DNA from: Paracoccaceae bacterium
GTDB lineage: Bacteria > Pseudomonadota > Alphaproteobacteria > Rhodobacterales > Rhodobacteraceae
NCBI GenBank assembly: GCA_009842205.1
Contig: VYFX01000063.1
Coordinates: 124,001 to 188,000 of the forward strand
Length of the DNA stretch: 64,000 nucleotides
Direction of reading: 5' to 3'
Part shown: piece after piece, positions 8,238 through 16,564 of the stretch
Numbering within the stretch: the stretch's first letter is position 1
Layout of the letters: the number at the start of each line of letters is the position of its first letter
Position numbers and translations under genes: made by a program
The notes under the pieces: model-generated
What the model was told of the DNA's origin: nothing
What the model saw: the letters and a program-made list of their open reading frames with translations, nothing else
Database searches by the model: none

Positions 8238-9779
8238 ATGTTTCGAATTGGTATTGATGTAGGCGGAACCAATACAGATGCTGTAATCATGGGGGACGGC
8301 AAGGTTTTGACCGGAGTAAAAACGGCAACCACCGAAGATATCATGTCTGGAATTATCGAGAGCCTCAGGATGGCACTGGATAATACCGGTATAGACGGGA
8401 ATGAAATTTCTTCGGTCATGATTGGAACTACTCACTTTACCAATGCGGTGGTTGAACGAAGGCACCTGTCGAAAACGGCAGCTGTACGGCTTTGTTTGCC
8501 AGCAGCCCAATGTCTTCCGCCAATGGTGGATTGGCCTGATGATATCCGTGAAGCCGTGGGTAACAGTTATTGGATGGCCAAGGGAGGTAACGAATTCGAT
8601 GGCCGGGAAATCTCCCAGATTGATGAGACGGAACTAAAGGATATTGCAAGGGAAATTGGCAGCAAGGGAATAGGTTCGGTGGCCCTTTGTTCTGTATTCA
8701 GCCCGGTAAATGATGCCATGGAGAAGCAAGCCATGGAAATCATGACGACAGTACTTCCAGATGCTGATTTTACACTTTCCAGCGAGATTGGTCGTCTTGG
8801 TATTCTTGAACGTGAAAATGCTGCCATCATGAATGCTTCCTTGCGCCAATTGTCTTCGCAAGCAATTGGGGCATTTAGTGATGCGCTGGAAAAGGTCGGG
8901 TTACGTTGTCCGTATTTCATTACCCAAAACGATGGTACCCTTATGGGGACGGAGTTTGTACAGACCTATCCTGTACTGACCTTTGCGTCGGGACCTACCA
9001 ATTCGATGCGAGGAGCTTCGTATTTGACAGGTGAAATGGAAGCAATCGTCTGTGACGTGGGTGGTACCTCTACTGATGTTGGTGCGCTGATTAAGGGCTT
9101 CCCGCGCCCTGCTTCCACGACGGTTGAAGTAGGGGGAGTACGTACAAATTTCCGCATGCCCGATGTCTTTTCCATAGCTCTGGGTGGCGGAACCGAAATC
9201 AAGCCGGGCAATCCCGTTCAGATCGGCCCACAATCGGTAGGGTATCGAATTTTTGAAAAAGGGTTGCTTTTCGGGGGCGATACCTTGACAGCAACTGATG
9301 TCGCAGTGGGACTTGGAATAGCTGATATAGGTGATGCCGGGCCGGCCAAGGCACTTGGAGAGAATACGCTGCGAAATTACAAGGACAAGATTGACGAAAT
9401 GATTGTCAATGCGGTTGAAAGGATGAGGGTGTCACCAGAAAAAATTCCGGTTCTGGCAGTAGGAGGTGGTTCGATTTTAATTCCCGAAACTGTTGGAAAC
9501 CTTCCGGTTGTAAAACCTGAAAATTTTGCTGTTGCCAACGCGGTGGGAGCTGCCATTGGTCAAGTTTCAGGTGAAGTTGACCGTATTTTCAATCTTACCG
9601 AAATGTCTCGGGATGCTGCTCTGGAGAATGCTCGAAAAGAGGCAACCGAGAAAGCGATTGCAGCTGGTGCAAAACCCGACAGCATTGAGGTGCTGGATCA
9701 GGAAGACGTACCACTTGCCTATCTGCCGGGCAACGCAACACGCATTCGTCTGAAAGTTGTTGGTGATCTTGATGGATGA
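8238..9779 (+). CDS. Hydantoinase/oxoprolinase family protein (HyuA-like, short form)
   Basis: The 513-residue protein has an actin/hexokinase-like ATPase fold: phosphate-1 motif GIDVGGTNTDAV at the N-terminus, a second GGTSTDVGAL motif near residue 275, and IALGGGTEI further on. This is the short (about 520 residue) hydantoinase/oxoprolinase form that commonly accompanies DUF917 proteins; classic HyuA is nearer 700 residues and works with a HyuB subunit, absent here. The family hydrolyses cyclic amides, often ATP-dependently. A GAAGGAG ribosome site precedes the ATG. The 3' end overlaps the first DUF917 gene by 8 bases. Likely cytosolic processing of the imported compound; the exact substrate is not deducible. 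Confidence 0.88.
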   Translation: MFRIGIDVGGTNTDAVIMGDGKVLTGVKTATTEDIMSGIIESLRMALDNTGIDGNEISSVMIGTTHFTNAVVERRHLSKTAAVRLCLPAAQCLPPMVDWPDDIREAVGNSYWMAKGGNEFDGREISQIDETELKDIAREIGSKGIGSVALCSVFSPVNDAMEKQAMEIMTTVLPDADFTLSSEIGRLGILERENAAIMNASLRQLSSQAIGAFSDALEKVGLRCPYFITQNDGTLMGTEFVQTYPVLTFASGPTNSMRGASYLTGEMEAIVCDVGGTSTDVGALIKGFPRPASTTVEVGGVRTNFRMPDVFSIALGGGTEIKPGNPVQIGPQSVGYRIFEKGLLFGGDTLTATDVAVGLGIADIGDAGPAKALGENTLRNYKDKIDEMIVNAVERMRVSPEKIPVLAVGGGSILIPETVGNLPVVKPENFAVANAVGAAIGQVSGEVDRIFNLTEMSRDAALENARKEATEKAIAAGAKPDSIEVLDQEDVPLAYLPGNATRIRLKVVGDLDG

Positions 9780-10881
9780 GTTGTTGCGTCAGGTAACGGC
9801 TGAAGATCTTGAAGCCATCGAAATTGGAGCTGCCATTTTGGGTACCGGAGGTGGTGGTAATCCTTATATCGGAAAATTGCGATGCCGGGAGGAGTTAAGG
9901 AAAGGTCACCAGATCAATATTATCCCCTTACATGAGTTGTCCGATGATGCCTGGGTTGTTTCCCTTGGTGGAATAGGTGCTCCAGTGGTCGGTGTGGAAA
10001 AAATTGAACAAGGTGAAGAATGTCTTCGTGCGCTTTATGCTTTGGAAAAAGAGACAGGAAATAAGATTGACGCTGTAATTTCAAGTGAAATCGGCGGAGC
10101 CAATGCTATGGAACCAATGCTGACTGGTGCGCAGGCTGGAATACCTGTTGTCGATGGCGATGGCATGGGTCGAGCCTTCCCTGAGATGCAGATGTGTACT
10201 TGGTCGATTTATGGTCATAAATCCACACCTTCAGCTATGGCCGATGAAAAGGGAAGCATAATCATTATCCGGGATACGACCAGCGAAATTGCCTTGGAGA
10301 GATTTGCACGAGCCACAGTTGTTGAGATGGGTGCAGCTGGAGCTATCGCCCTGGCCCCCATGCGTGGCAGTTTTGTAAAACGGTATGCGATACCAAATAC
10401 CATTACCCAGGCCTTGCAACTGGGGCGTTCCGTATTGGAAAGTCAAATTAATAATTCAGATCCGATCAATACCGTATTGGAAAAGGAGGATGGTCAATTA
10501 GTGATGACAGGCAAGATCATAGATCTGGAACGCCATCTCAAGGGAGGGTTCGCAGTCGGGCATGTTAATGTCGAGGGTTTCGGGGATTTTCGTGGCAAGT
10601 TGGGTGAAATATACCTGCAAAACGAATTCCTGGTGTTCAAACTCGATGGCGAGGTAAAGGCTTGTGTACCTGACCTCATTGTTGTCTTGGAGGCAGATAC
10701 TGGTTTACCCATAACCACTGAAATGCTGAGATATGGCCAGCGGGTTGCAGTACTGGCCTTGCCTTGCCATGACCTGTTGCGATCAGAAGAAGCACTTGAG
10801 GTCATTGGTCCGGCAGCATTTGGTTATCCGGAAATCACCTATACACCGTTGGTTCGTAATTCATCAAGGGAAGGAAATTGA
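9772..10881 (+). CDS. DUF917 family protein, copy 1
   Basis: DUF917 (PF06032; as I recall now labelled S-methyl-thiohydantoin desulfurase). The 369 residues open with the diagnostic glycine-rich IGAAILGTGGGGNPYIG and contain VVDGDGMGRAFPEMQM near residue 125. I take the ATG at 9772, which overlaps the previous stop by 8 bases; a TTG five codons upstream (9757) is an alternative. The next gene is a paralogue with the same motifs, so the two may form a hetero-oligomer or act in successive steps. The position behind a hydantoinase-like gene in an importer operon suggests turnover of a hydantoin-like or thiohydantoin-like ring (inference). Confidence 0.85.
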   Translation: MDELLRQVTAEDLEAIEIGAAILGTGGGGNPYIGKLRCREELRKGHQINIIPLHELSDDAWVVSLGGIGAPVVGVEKIEQGEECLRALYALEKETGNKIDAVISSEIGGANAMEPMLTGAQAGIPVVDGDGMGRAFPEMQMCTWSIYGHKSTPSAMADEKGSIIIIRDTTSEIALERFARATVVEMGAAGAIALAPMRGSFVKRYAIPNTITQALQLGRSVLESQINNSDPINTVLEKEDGQLVMTGKIIDLERHLKGGFAVGHVNVEGFGDFRGKLGEIYLQNEFLVFKLDGEVKACVPDLIVVLEADTGLPITTEMLRYGQRVAVLALPCHDLLRSEEALEVIGPAAFGYPEITYTPLVRNSSREGN

Positions 10882-10883
10882 CA

Positions 10884-11981
10884 ATGGTAGCTAATCCAAT
10901 AACTGAAATCCGTCTTGAAGATATGGACAACATAGCACTTGGTGGTGCTTTTTTGGGTACTGGGGGTGGTGGGGATCCATATATTGGCAGGTTAATGTCG
11001 GAACAGGCCATCCGTGAAAATGGCTCGGTGAAGGTATTGAATGTTGATTCTTTGGCTGACGACGCACTTGTAGTCCCCGTTGCCATGATGGGAGCCCCAA
11101 CAGTGTTGCTGGAAAAACTTCCTCGTGGGGACGAAGCTCAGGCTGCATTGACCAGTTTGGAAAACTATCTGGGGCACAAGGCAGATGCTGTCTTCTGCAT
11201 TGAAGCGGGGGGATTGAATTCAACCATACCCATTGCCGTAGCTGCTTCGGCTGGACTTCCTATTATTGATGGTGATGGCATGGGTAGGGCTTTTCCCGAG
11301 TTGCAGATGGTTTCCATGACAATCCACAACATTGCGGCCTGTCCTATGGTTATTGCTGATGAAAAGGGCAACTCACTCGTACTTAATACGGTTGACAATC
11401 TCAGTACTGAAAAATTTGCTCGAGTTATTACTGTGGAAATGGGTGGAGCGGCTTTGATTGCCTTGTATCCGATGACAGGAGCTGAGGCCAAGAAAGCGGT
11501 ACTGCGAGGTTCATTGTCACTTATACATTCCATAGGGAAGATAATTCATGCCGAACAGTTGGCCAACCGGAATCCGGCAGAGCGATTGAAATCGGAGCTA
11601 AACGGTATCAGGCTCTTTGAGGGCAGGGTTATTGATGTAGAGCGTCGTACAGAAGGCGGTTTTGCCCGAGGGACGGCTAAAATTGAAGGCATAGGAACGC
11701 ATGATGGTGATACATTGATCTTGAGGTTTCAGAATGAATTCCTAATGGCCGAAACAAAACTGGGTGAGGTAAGAGCCATGACTCCAGATCTGATCTGCCT
11801 TTTGGATCTGGAAACGGGGTCACCCATAACCACTGAACAGATACGATACGGGTTCAGGGTTATTGTATTTGGCTTGCCATGTGATCCCCAATGGCGTTCA
11901 GAAAAGGGTTTGGAACTTGTCGGACCCAGGTATTTTGGCTATGATCAGGAATATGCGCCCATAGAATCCATTAACTGTTGA
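10884..11981 (+). CDS. DUF917 family protein, copy 2
   Basis: Second DUF917 protein, 365 residues from the ATG at 10884, with a GGGAAGG ribosome site 9 bases upstream; a TTG at 10878 overlapping the previous stop is possible but less well placed. It shares the LGGAFLGTGGGGDPYIG opening, the VDGDGMGRAFPELQM motif and the C-terminal PITTEQIRYG segment with copy 1, so the pair arose by duplication and has diverged clearly. It is the last enzyme gene before a 186-base gap and the binding-protein gene of the same system. Confidence 0.85.
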   Translation: MVANPITEIRLEDMDNIALGGAFLGTGGGGDPYIGRLMSEQAIRENGSVKVLNVDSLADDALVVPVAMMGAPTVLLEKLPRGDEAQAALTSLENYLGHKADAVFCIEAGGLNSTIPIAVAASAGLPIIDGDGMGRAFPELQMVSMTIHNIAACPMVIADEKGNSLVLNTVDNLSTEKFARVITVEMGGAALIALYPMTGAEAKKAVLRGSLSLIHSIGKIIHAEQLANRNPAERLKSELNGIRLFEGRVIDVERRTEGGFARGTAKIEGIGTHDGDTLILRFQNEFLMAETKLGEVRAMTPDLICLLDLETGSPITTEQIRYGFRVIVFGLPCDPQWRSEKGLELVGPRYFGYDQEYAPIESINC

Positions 11982-12060
11982 GACAAGCCTCAACGATACA
12001 AGGTTCATTATTTACATTATTCAATCATTACTTTATTGATAGAGGAGTTTGTCATTAGTT

Positions 12061-12156
12061 ATGATAAGCAAATTTAAATCGGCTGAGCATGATGGATTGT
12101 TTGGTCTGGTTGGAATGCTTAACAAGAATGCAAATGGCTTTCCCATAATTTTGTAG
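12061..12156 (+). CDS. Possible 31-codon leader ORF before the binding-protein gene
   Basis: An ATG-initiated frame of 31 codons fills most of the gap between DUF917 copy 2 and the binding-protein gene. A GAGGAG lies about 13 bases upstream. The TAG stop is embedded in the strong TAGGAGGAG ribosome site of the next gene, the arrangement expected for a translationally coupled leader peptide. The product (MISKFKSAEHDGLFGLVGML at its start) matches nothing I know and has no runs of a single amino acid that would suggest classic attenuation. It may be a chance frame. Confidence 0.25.
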   Translation: MISKFKSAEHDGLFGLVGMLNKNANGFPIIL

Positions 12157-12167
12157 GAGGAGAAAAG

Positions 12168-13733
12168 ATGAAAATAAAACACTTTCTAATGTCACTGGTG
12201 CTAGGTACAGTTCCATTTCTGTCCTTTTCAGCCCAAGCAGAAAATGTTGCTACGGTGAATGTGGTTCAAATTTTTGGAACCGTCGATCCGGCAAAAATAA
12301 ATGACTACACAGAGTATATGGCTGGGGTGAACATGTATGATGCTCTAACCACTCTTGATGGCGATGGAGCCATTCAACCCCTGTTAGCAGAAAGTTGGGA
12401 AGCTTCAGAGGATACGCTTACCTATACTTTTCACCTCAAGGATGGAGCAACTTTTCAGGATGGATCTCCAGTCGAGGCCAAGGATGTGGTTTATTCCGTC
12501 AAGCGTCTGCTGGCTCTAAACGAGGGCCCTTCTTATCTTTTTGAAGGTGTGCTTGATGAAAATTCGGTAACGGAAATCGACAACAACTCGGTCGAGTTCA
12601 AACTCAACAAGATTTATACCCCGTTTTTGACCACAACACCTATCCTGTTTGTTGTCAATAGTGATGCCGCCATGGAAAACATGTCCGATGACGATCCCTG
12701 GTCTCAGGATTTCCTGGCCAATAACTCCTTGGGCGCTGGTGCCTTCAAGTTGACCAGTTGGGACCGTGGTGCAACCATGACCATGGAAAGGTATGATGGT
12801 TATCATCTGGGTTGGGATGATCAAGCTATCGATAAGGTAAGGTTTATCGTCACCCATGAAGAAGCCACTGTCAAGGCTTTGGCTGCCTCAGGAGAACTGT
12901 CAATGTCCTCTGATGCTCAGGCCATCGAAACCTATGATGCTATCGGCAAGATGGATGGTTATCGAATAATTTCATATCCAACAGCAACCAACTTTTATTT
13001 GAAGCTCAATCATCAGGTTTCCCCCACTGATGATGTCGATATCCGCAAGGCTATAGCCTATGCTACTGATTACGATACAATTCGCTCAGCACTGTTGCCA
13101 GGTGAACCGCTGGCGGGGCCAATGCCTCCCGTATTCGCCGGTGCTTATGCTGGTGATCTGGAATTACCCAAATTCGATCTGGAAAAAGCAAGGGAGCATG
13201 TCGAGAAAAGCTCTTATGCAGGTAGTGGACCAATCGATATCGAGATCATGTTCGTAGCCGGGCTTGCCTTCGAGGAAGAGATTGCCCTGTTGATGAAAGC
13301 CAATCTTGACCCAATAGGATTTAATACCATTCTGAAACCTGAACCATGGAATCGGATGACCGAGTTGGCGGCCAGGGCAGAAACCACTCCGGCAATCAAC
13401 GAAGTGTTTTATGGTGCGACCTATCCTTCACCCGATAGTTTCTTCTTCACCCAGTACCATTCGGCAGCACAGGGAACCTGGGCCTCGATGGAATGGGTTC
13501 TGAGTGATGAGGTGGATACCTTGATCGATGAAGCTCGTGGTACTGCAGATGTTGACAGGCAGAATGAAATCTACAAGCAACTTCAACATATCCTTGTTGA
13601 CAATCAGTCTGATGTCTATCTTTTGACGCAGACCAGCCAACAGGCGTTTTCAAACTGTATGGATGGCTTTACATGGGTACCCATGCAAAGCTTTGAGTTC
13701 AATTTCCACACAATGAAGTGGGTTTGCAACTAA
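12168..13733 (+). CDS. Dipeptide-type ABC transporter substrate-binding protein (SBP family 5)
   Basis: Periplasmic binding protein of 521 residues with a clear signal peptide (KIKHFL, hydrophobic core, cleavage near SAQA-EN). The mature part has the DppA/OppA features: an LAESWEASEDTLTYTFHLKD segment, then DGSPVEAKDVVYSVKRL, a lobe-crossing TSWDRGA region and a C-terminal domain that closes the cleft. AGGAGGAG lies ideally before the ATG. It is the missing receptor for the permease-ATPase set at 4624-8227 and is set apart from it by the three enzyme genes. A strong hairpin follows the stop, marking the operon end. Confidence 0.93.
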   Translation: MKIKHFLMSLVLGTVPFLSFSAQAENVATVNVVQIFGTVDPAKINDYTEYMAGVNMYDALTTLDGDGAIQPLLAESWEASEDTLTYTFHLKDGATFQDGSPVEAKDVVYSVKRLLALNEGPSYLFEGVLDENSVTEIDNNSVEFKLNKIYTPFLTTTPILFVVNSDAAMENMSDDDPWSQDFLANNSLGAGAFKLTSWDRGATMTMERYDGYHLGWDDQAIDKVRFIVTHEEATVKALAASGELSMSSDAQAIETYDAIGKMDGYRIISYPTATNFYLKLNHQVSPTDDVDIRKAIAYATDYDTIRSALLPGEPLAGPMPPVFAGAYAGDLELPKFDLEKAREHVEKSSYAGSGPIDIEIMFVAGLAFEEEIALLMKANLDPIGFNTILKPEPWNRMTELAARAETTPAINEVFYGATYPSPDSFFFTQYHSAAQGTWASMEWVLSDEVDTLIDEARGTADVDRQNEIYKQLQHILVDNQSDVYLLTQTSQQAFSNCMDGFTWVPMQSFEFNFHTMKWVCN

Positions 13734-13746
13734 TGTAAATTCAAGA

Positions 13747-13774
13747 TGAGGCCTGCTATCGCCAGCAGGCCTCA
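13747..13774 (+). terminator. Hairpin terminator of the DUF917/ABC operon
   Basis: A perfect 11-bp stem (GAGGCCTGCT paired with AGCAGGCCTC, extended by one T-A pair) with a six-base loop ATCGCC starts 13 bases after the binding-protein stop. The stem is GC-rich; the downstream U-tract is poor (ACTCTTAG), so termination may be partial or the hairpin may protect the 3' end. Confidence 0.7.
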
Positions 13775-14037
13775 ACTCTTAGATACGCAGGAATTCTGAC
13801 TGAACCCTTTTATCCAATTCTTTTCGAATTTACATCAGATTAAATTTGCAAGGCGAAATCAGACAGAATTTATTTTTTCCGAATACCGAAAAATTCCAAT
13901 AATTTTACGAAAATTTGTAACACAATACTTTCTTTGTTCCTCCCTCCATTTGTTATTATTGATGGCTGGAACTGCTCCATGTTGTCCACATCTAATTTTA
14001 TAAAGTAGTTGCTATTTTCACCAAACAAGGCCAATTC
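13775..14037 (+). other. AT-rich intergenic region
   Basis: About 260 bases between the operon-ending hairpin and the ankyrin-ATPase gene. The stretch is markedly AT-rich, with short A and T runs around 13860-13930. No conserved gene, RNA or clear promoter boxes were recognised; it presumably holds the promoter of the isolated downstream gene. Confidence 0.4.
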
Positions 14038-15579
14038 ATGTATAATGACAACAAAGAGCAAGGATATTTCATTATGGCCAAATCATTCGATACTGAGGGT
14101 TTAAATGTATTTTTGTATACTGAGGATCGGAATATCAATCCTTTCTTTACGGGTCGTAATGGACTACAGCTTAGGGTTGAAATTAAAAGCAAGATTATTA
14201 GCAATAATTATTTGAATGATCCCACAAAAAATCCTGCAGGGGGGCAAACCCAGATCATTCAAGGTCCCCCTGGCATCGGTAAGACTTCCCTGTTGGAAAA
14301 AATCAAGCAAAACTGTATTGAGAAGTTGAATGATCAAACCGAAAACTACAAGATTATTCCGGTCATGGTTTCAAACCCAACCAGGCTTTCCCATGACTAT
14401 CTGGCTGGGCAAATCCAGAAAACGATAGAAGAGCTTGATAGGAAAATTACCATCGCCAAGGTCAAGGACGAGGTCCATGGTGCCCTGCGTAAAATATCTT
14501 CTGTTTCAGCATTCGGTTTTGGTTTGGGACTGGATAATTCATCGGAGGCCAAACCGGTATTTCCAAAGAAATACTGTATTCTGTTGCTGATTGATGAAAT
14601 CCAGACTATAGCCAGTGAAACTAATCCTGAAGTGGTGAGGGTTTTGCTAGACCTCCATCTGGGTAGTGATGGATATCCTGTATTCCCGGTGCTTGCCGGT
14701 TTGTCCAACAGCAAGACGGTACTTCAGGAGAAGATGGCAAGCCCTCGTTTTGGAGATGGAGCAATTCATCAATTACAACCCCTGTCGTTACCGGAAGTCA
14801 AGGAATCCCTGGAGAAGTTCATTGACTATTTCAATGTCAGTTCCACTCCAGAATTGACATCCAAATGGGGTGACCGTATTGGTCGCTGGGTTGATGGATG
14901 GCCCAAGCATGTGGAGAATACCATGAGGTCAATTGGAGAAGAATTGCTGAAAACGGATGGTGATTTGTCTGCTGTTGATCCAATGGCAATCAAGCATCGT
15001 GCTACAAATCGCCGTGTTGATTACTACAATAGCAGGTTTGGGCCGTTTGAAACCAATCCCAGGATTATCGGTGAAATTATGGCTGAAATAGGACCTAAAC
15101 CAAGAAGTGGCGAAGAAATCCTGGAAATTATTGGAAAGACAATTGAAAAACCAAAATGGGCAACAAATACAATCAAACCAAAAATTAAAGGATTGAATTT
15201 TGATTTTTTGCAACGCTATGGGTTTTTGGATCGAATTCCAGATGACCCAACAGAATTCAAATGCCCGATACCTTCCTTGCAATCATATGCGGTTACCTGG
15301 ACAGGTACACCACTTCACAGGTTGTCCTATTCCGGCGACCTTGACTCTCTTGGTGAGAAGTTGAAACTTGGCCATGACATCAACGGAAGGGATGCCTGGG
15401 GGCGTACGCCTCTGCAAATAGCAACTGAAAACAACTGGAAGGAGTTGGTTTCGCACATGCTTGCAGCAGGTGCCAAAAAATCTTTACCGAACAACCCTGC
15501 CATGGAACGGATTGTTGACAAACCACCTTCCAATTCAGGGGATTATGGCAATGATTTCGATCCATCCCCCGATTTTTGA
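14038..15579 (+). CDS. P-loop ATPase with C-terminal ankyrin module
   Basis: A 513-residue AAA/ORC-like ATPase. Walker A GPPGIGKT spans residues 76-83 and Walker B ILLLIDEIQ about 181-189, with Asp186-Glu187. A helical region with RATNRRVDYY (321-330) and a small winged-helix-like part ending around CPIPSL (409-414) follow. Residues 423-478 form an ankyrin-type module (TPLHRLSYSGDLDSL, then GRTPLQIATENNWKELVSHM), and the tail is disordered and acidic. As I recall, the basal ATPase family usually ends near the CPIPSL block, so the ankyrin part looks like an added protein-binding domain. The gene stands alone between unrelated genes. A second ATG at 14074 is a plausible alternative start. Function unknown; immunity, DNA-associated or regulatory roles are all possible. 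Confidence 0.75.
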   Translation: MYNDNKEQGYFIMAKSFDTEGLNVFLYTEDRNINPFFTGRNGLQLRVEIKSKIISNNYLNDPTKNPAGGQTQIIQGPPGIGKTSLLEKIKQNCIEKLNDQTENYKIIPVMVSNPTRLSHDYLAGQIQKTIEELDRKITIAKVKDEVHGALRKISSVSAFGFGLGLDNSSEAKPVFPKKYCILLLIDEIQTIASETNPEVVRVLLDLHLGSDGYPVFPVLAGLSNSKTVLQEKMASPRFGDGAIHQLQPLSLPEVKESLEKFIDYFNVSSTPELTSKWGDRIGRWVDGWPKHVENTMRSIGEELLKTDGDLSAVDPMAIKHRATNRRVDYYNSRFGPFETNPRIIGEIMAEIGPKPRSGEEILEIIGKTIEKPKWATNTIKPKIKGLNFDFLQRYGFLDRIPDDPTEFKCPIPSLQSYAVTWTGTPLHRLSYSGDLDSLGEKLKLGHDINGRDAWGRTPLQIATENNWKELVSHMLAAGAKKSLPNNPAMERIVDKPPSNSGDYGNDFDPSPDF

Positions 15580-15717
15580 TAATCGGCAGGGTACATTGCC
15601 AATGGACTCTCACATTTCCAGTAATATCTTACCCATTAGATAGCCAGGAATTTTTGAACTTTGTGTTGCATTACAACTGGTTCAGGTCCAAAACCAAATC
15701 ATTGGGGTTTCTTTATA

Positions 15718-15765
15718 CCTCACCCTGGAAAGCCAAAATACATCATTTGTACATTTTGGGTGAGG
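15718..15765. repeat. Interrupted inverted repeat over the tupA stop
   Basis: CCTCACC at 15718-15724 and CAAAAT at 15734-15739 pair with the continuous ATTTTG-GGTGAGG at 15753-15765, leaving a 9-base bulge and a 13-base loop. The structure spans the stop codon of the minus-strand binding-protein gene (15743) and could act as its terminator or as a shared terminator with the converging ankyrin-ATPase gene. No strong U-tract follows on either strand. Confidence 0.35.
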
Positions 15766-16564
15766 CATTGGGATAAAAGAGTTGTTCTCCATCAATCTTG
15801 TATTGAGCGATCAATTGCTGTCCCATTGATGAAACCATCCAATTTAGGAATTCCCGGGCAGGTTCGGAATTGACATTTGGACAATGATCGGGATTCACCA
15901 TAATAATTCCGTATTGATTGAACATTTCTGATCCATTTTCATAGAGTATTACATGGTTGGACTTGTTGGCAAAACTCAACCATGTTCCGAGATCGGTCAT
16001 GGTATATCCTTCCAGACCGACTGTTATGTTCAAGGTTGCTCCCATGCCTGAACCCACTTCGTAATACCATTCTCCAGTCGGAGAAATTTCATATTTTTCC
16101 CACAAGGAAAGTTCTTTCTTATGGGTGCCACTGTCATCTCCACGTGAGACGAAAGGAGCCTGGCCCTGGCTTAATTTGGCAAATGCTTCTCGAAGAGTTT
16201 CAACCTTACCTATACCTACTGGATCTGAGCTTGGTCCAACAATCACAAACCGATTATACATCAGGTTATGGGGATCAATGCCGTATCCGGCTTCGACAAA
16301 TTCCCTTTCGTCCACCGGAGAGTGGACAATCACAATATCCCCGTTGCACCTAGAACCATTATAAAGTGCCTGGCCCGTACCAACGGCAACGACCTTGACC
16401 TTGACCCCGTGACCATTCTCGAAATGGGGCAATAGAAACTCATACAGCCCCGAATTCTGAGTTGAGGTTGTAGATTGTAACAGTATGTATTCATCGGAAG
16501 AATGGGCTGGAGTACAAAGAAGGAGGAATACCAGCCCGACCCATCCAGCAAGTATTCTAGTCAA
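15743..16564 (-). CDS. tupA: Tungstate-type ABC transporter substrate-binding protein
   Basis: Periplasmic oxyanion receptor, 273 residues, with signal peptide (hydrophobic GWVGLVFLLLCTPAHS). The mature N-terminus ILLQSTTSTQNSGLYEFLLP is the TupA ligand-binding block, and SRGDDSGTHKKELSLWE is the second anion-binding segment; both distinguish TupA from ModA. The start is TTG at 16564: its last bases form the TGA stop of the ATPase gene (TTGA), an AAGGGGA lies upstream on this strand, and no ATG or GTG exists nearby. It is the last gene in the order permease-ATPase-receptor. Tungstate specificity rests on family motifs. Confidence 0.88.
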   Translation of the reverse strand: MTRILAGWVGLVFLLLCTPAHSSDEYILLQSTTSTQNSGLYEFLLPHFENGHGVKVKVVAVGTGQALYNGSRCNGDIVIVHSPVDEREFVEAGYGIDPHNLMYNRFVIVGPSSDPVGIGKVETLREAFAKLSQGQAPFVSRGDDSGTHKKELSLWEKYEISPTGEWYYEVGSGMGATLNITVGLEGYTMTDLGTWLSFANKSNHVILYENGSEMFNQYGIIMVNPDHCPNVNSEPAREFLNWMVSSMGQQLIAQYKIDGEQLFYPNASPKMYK

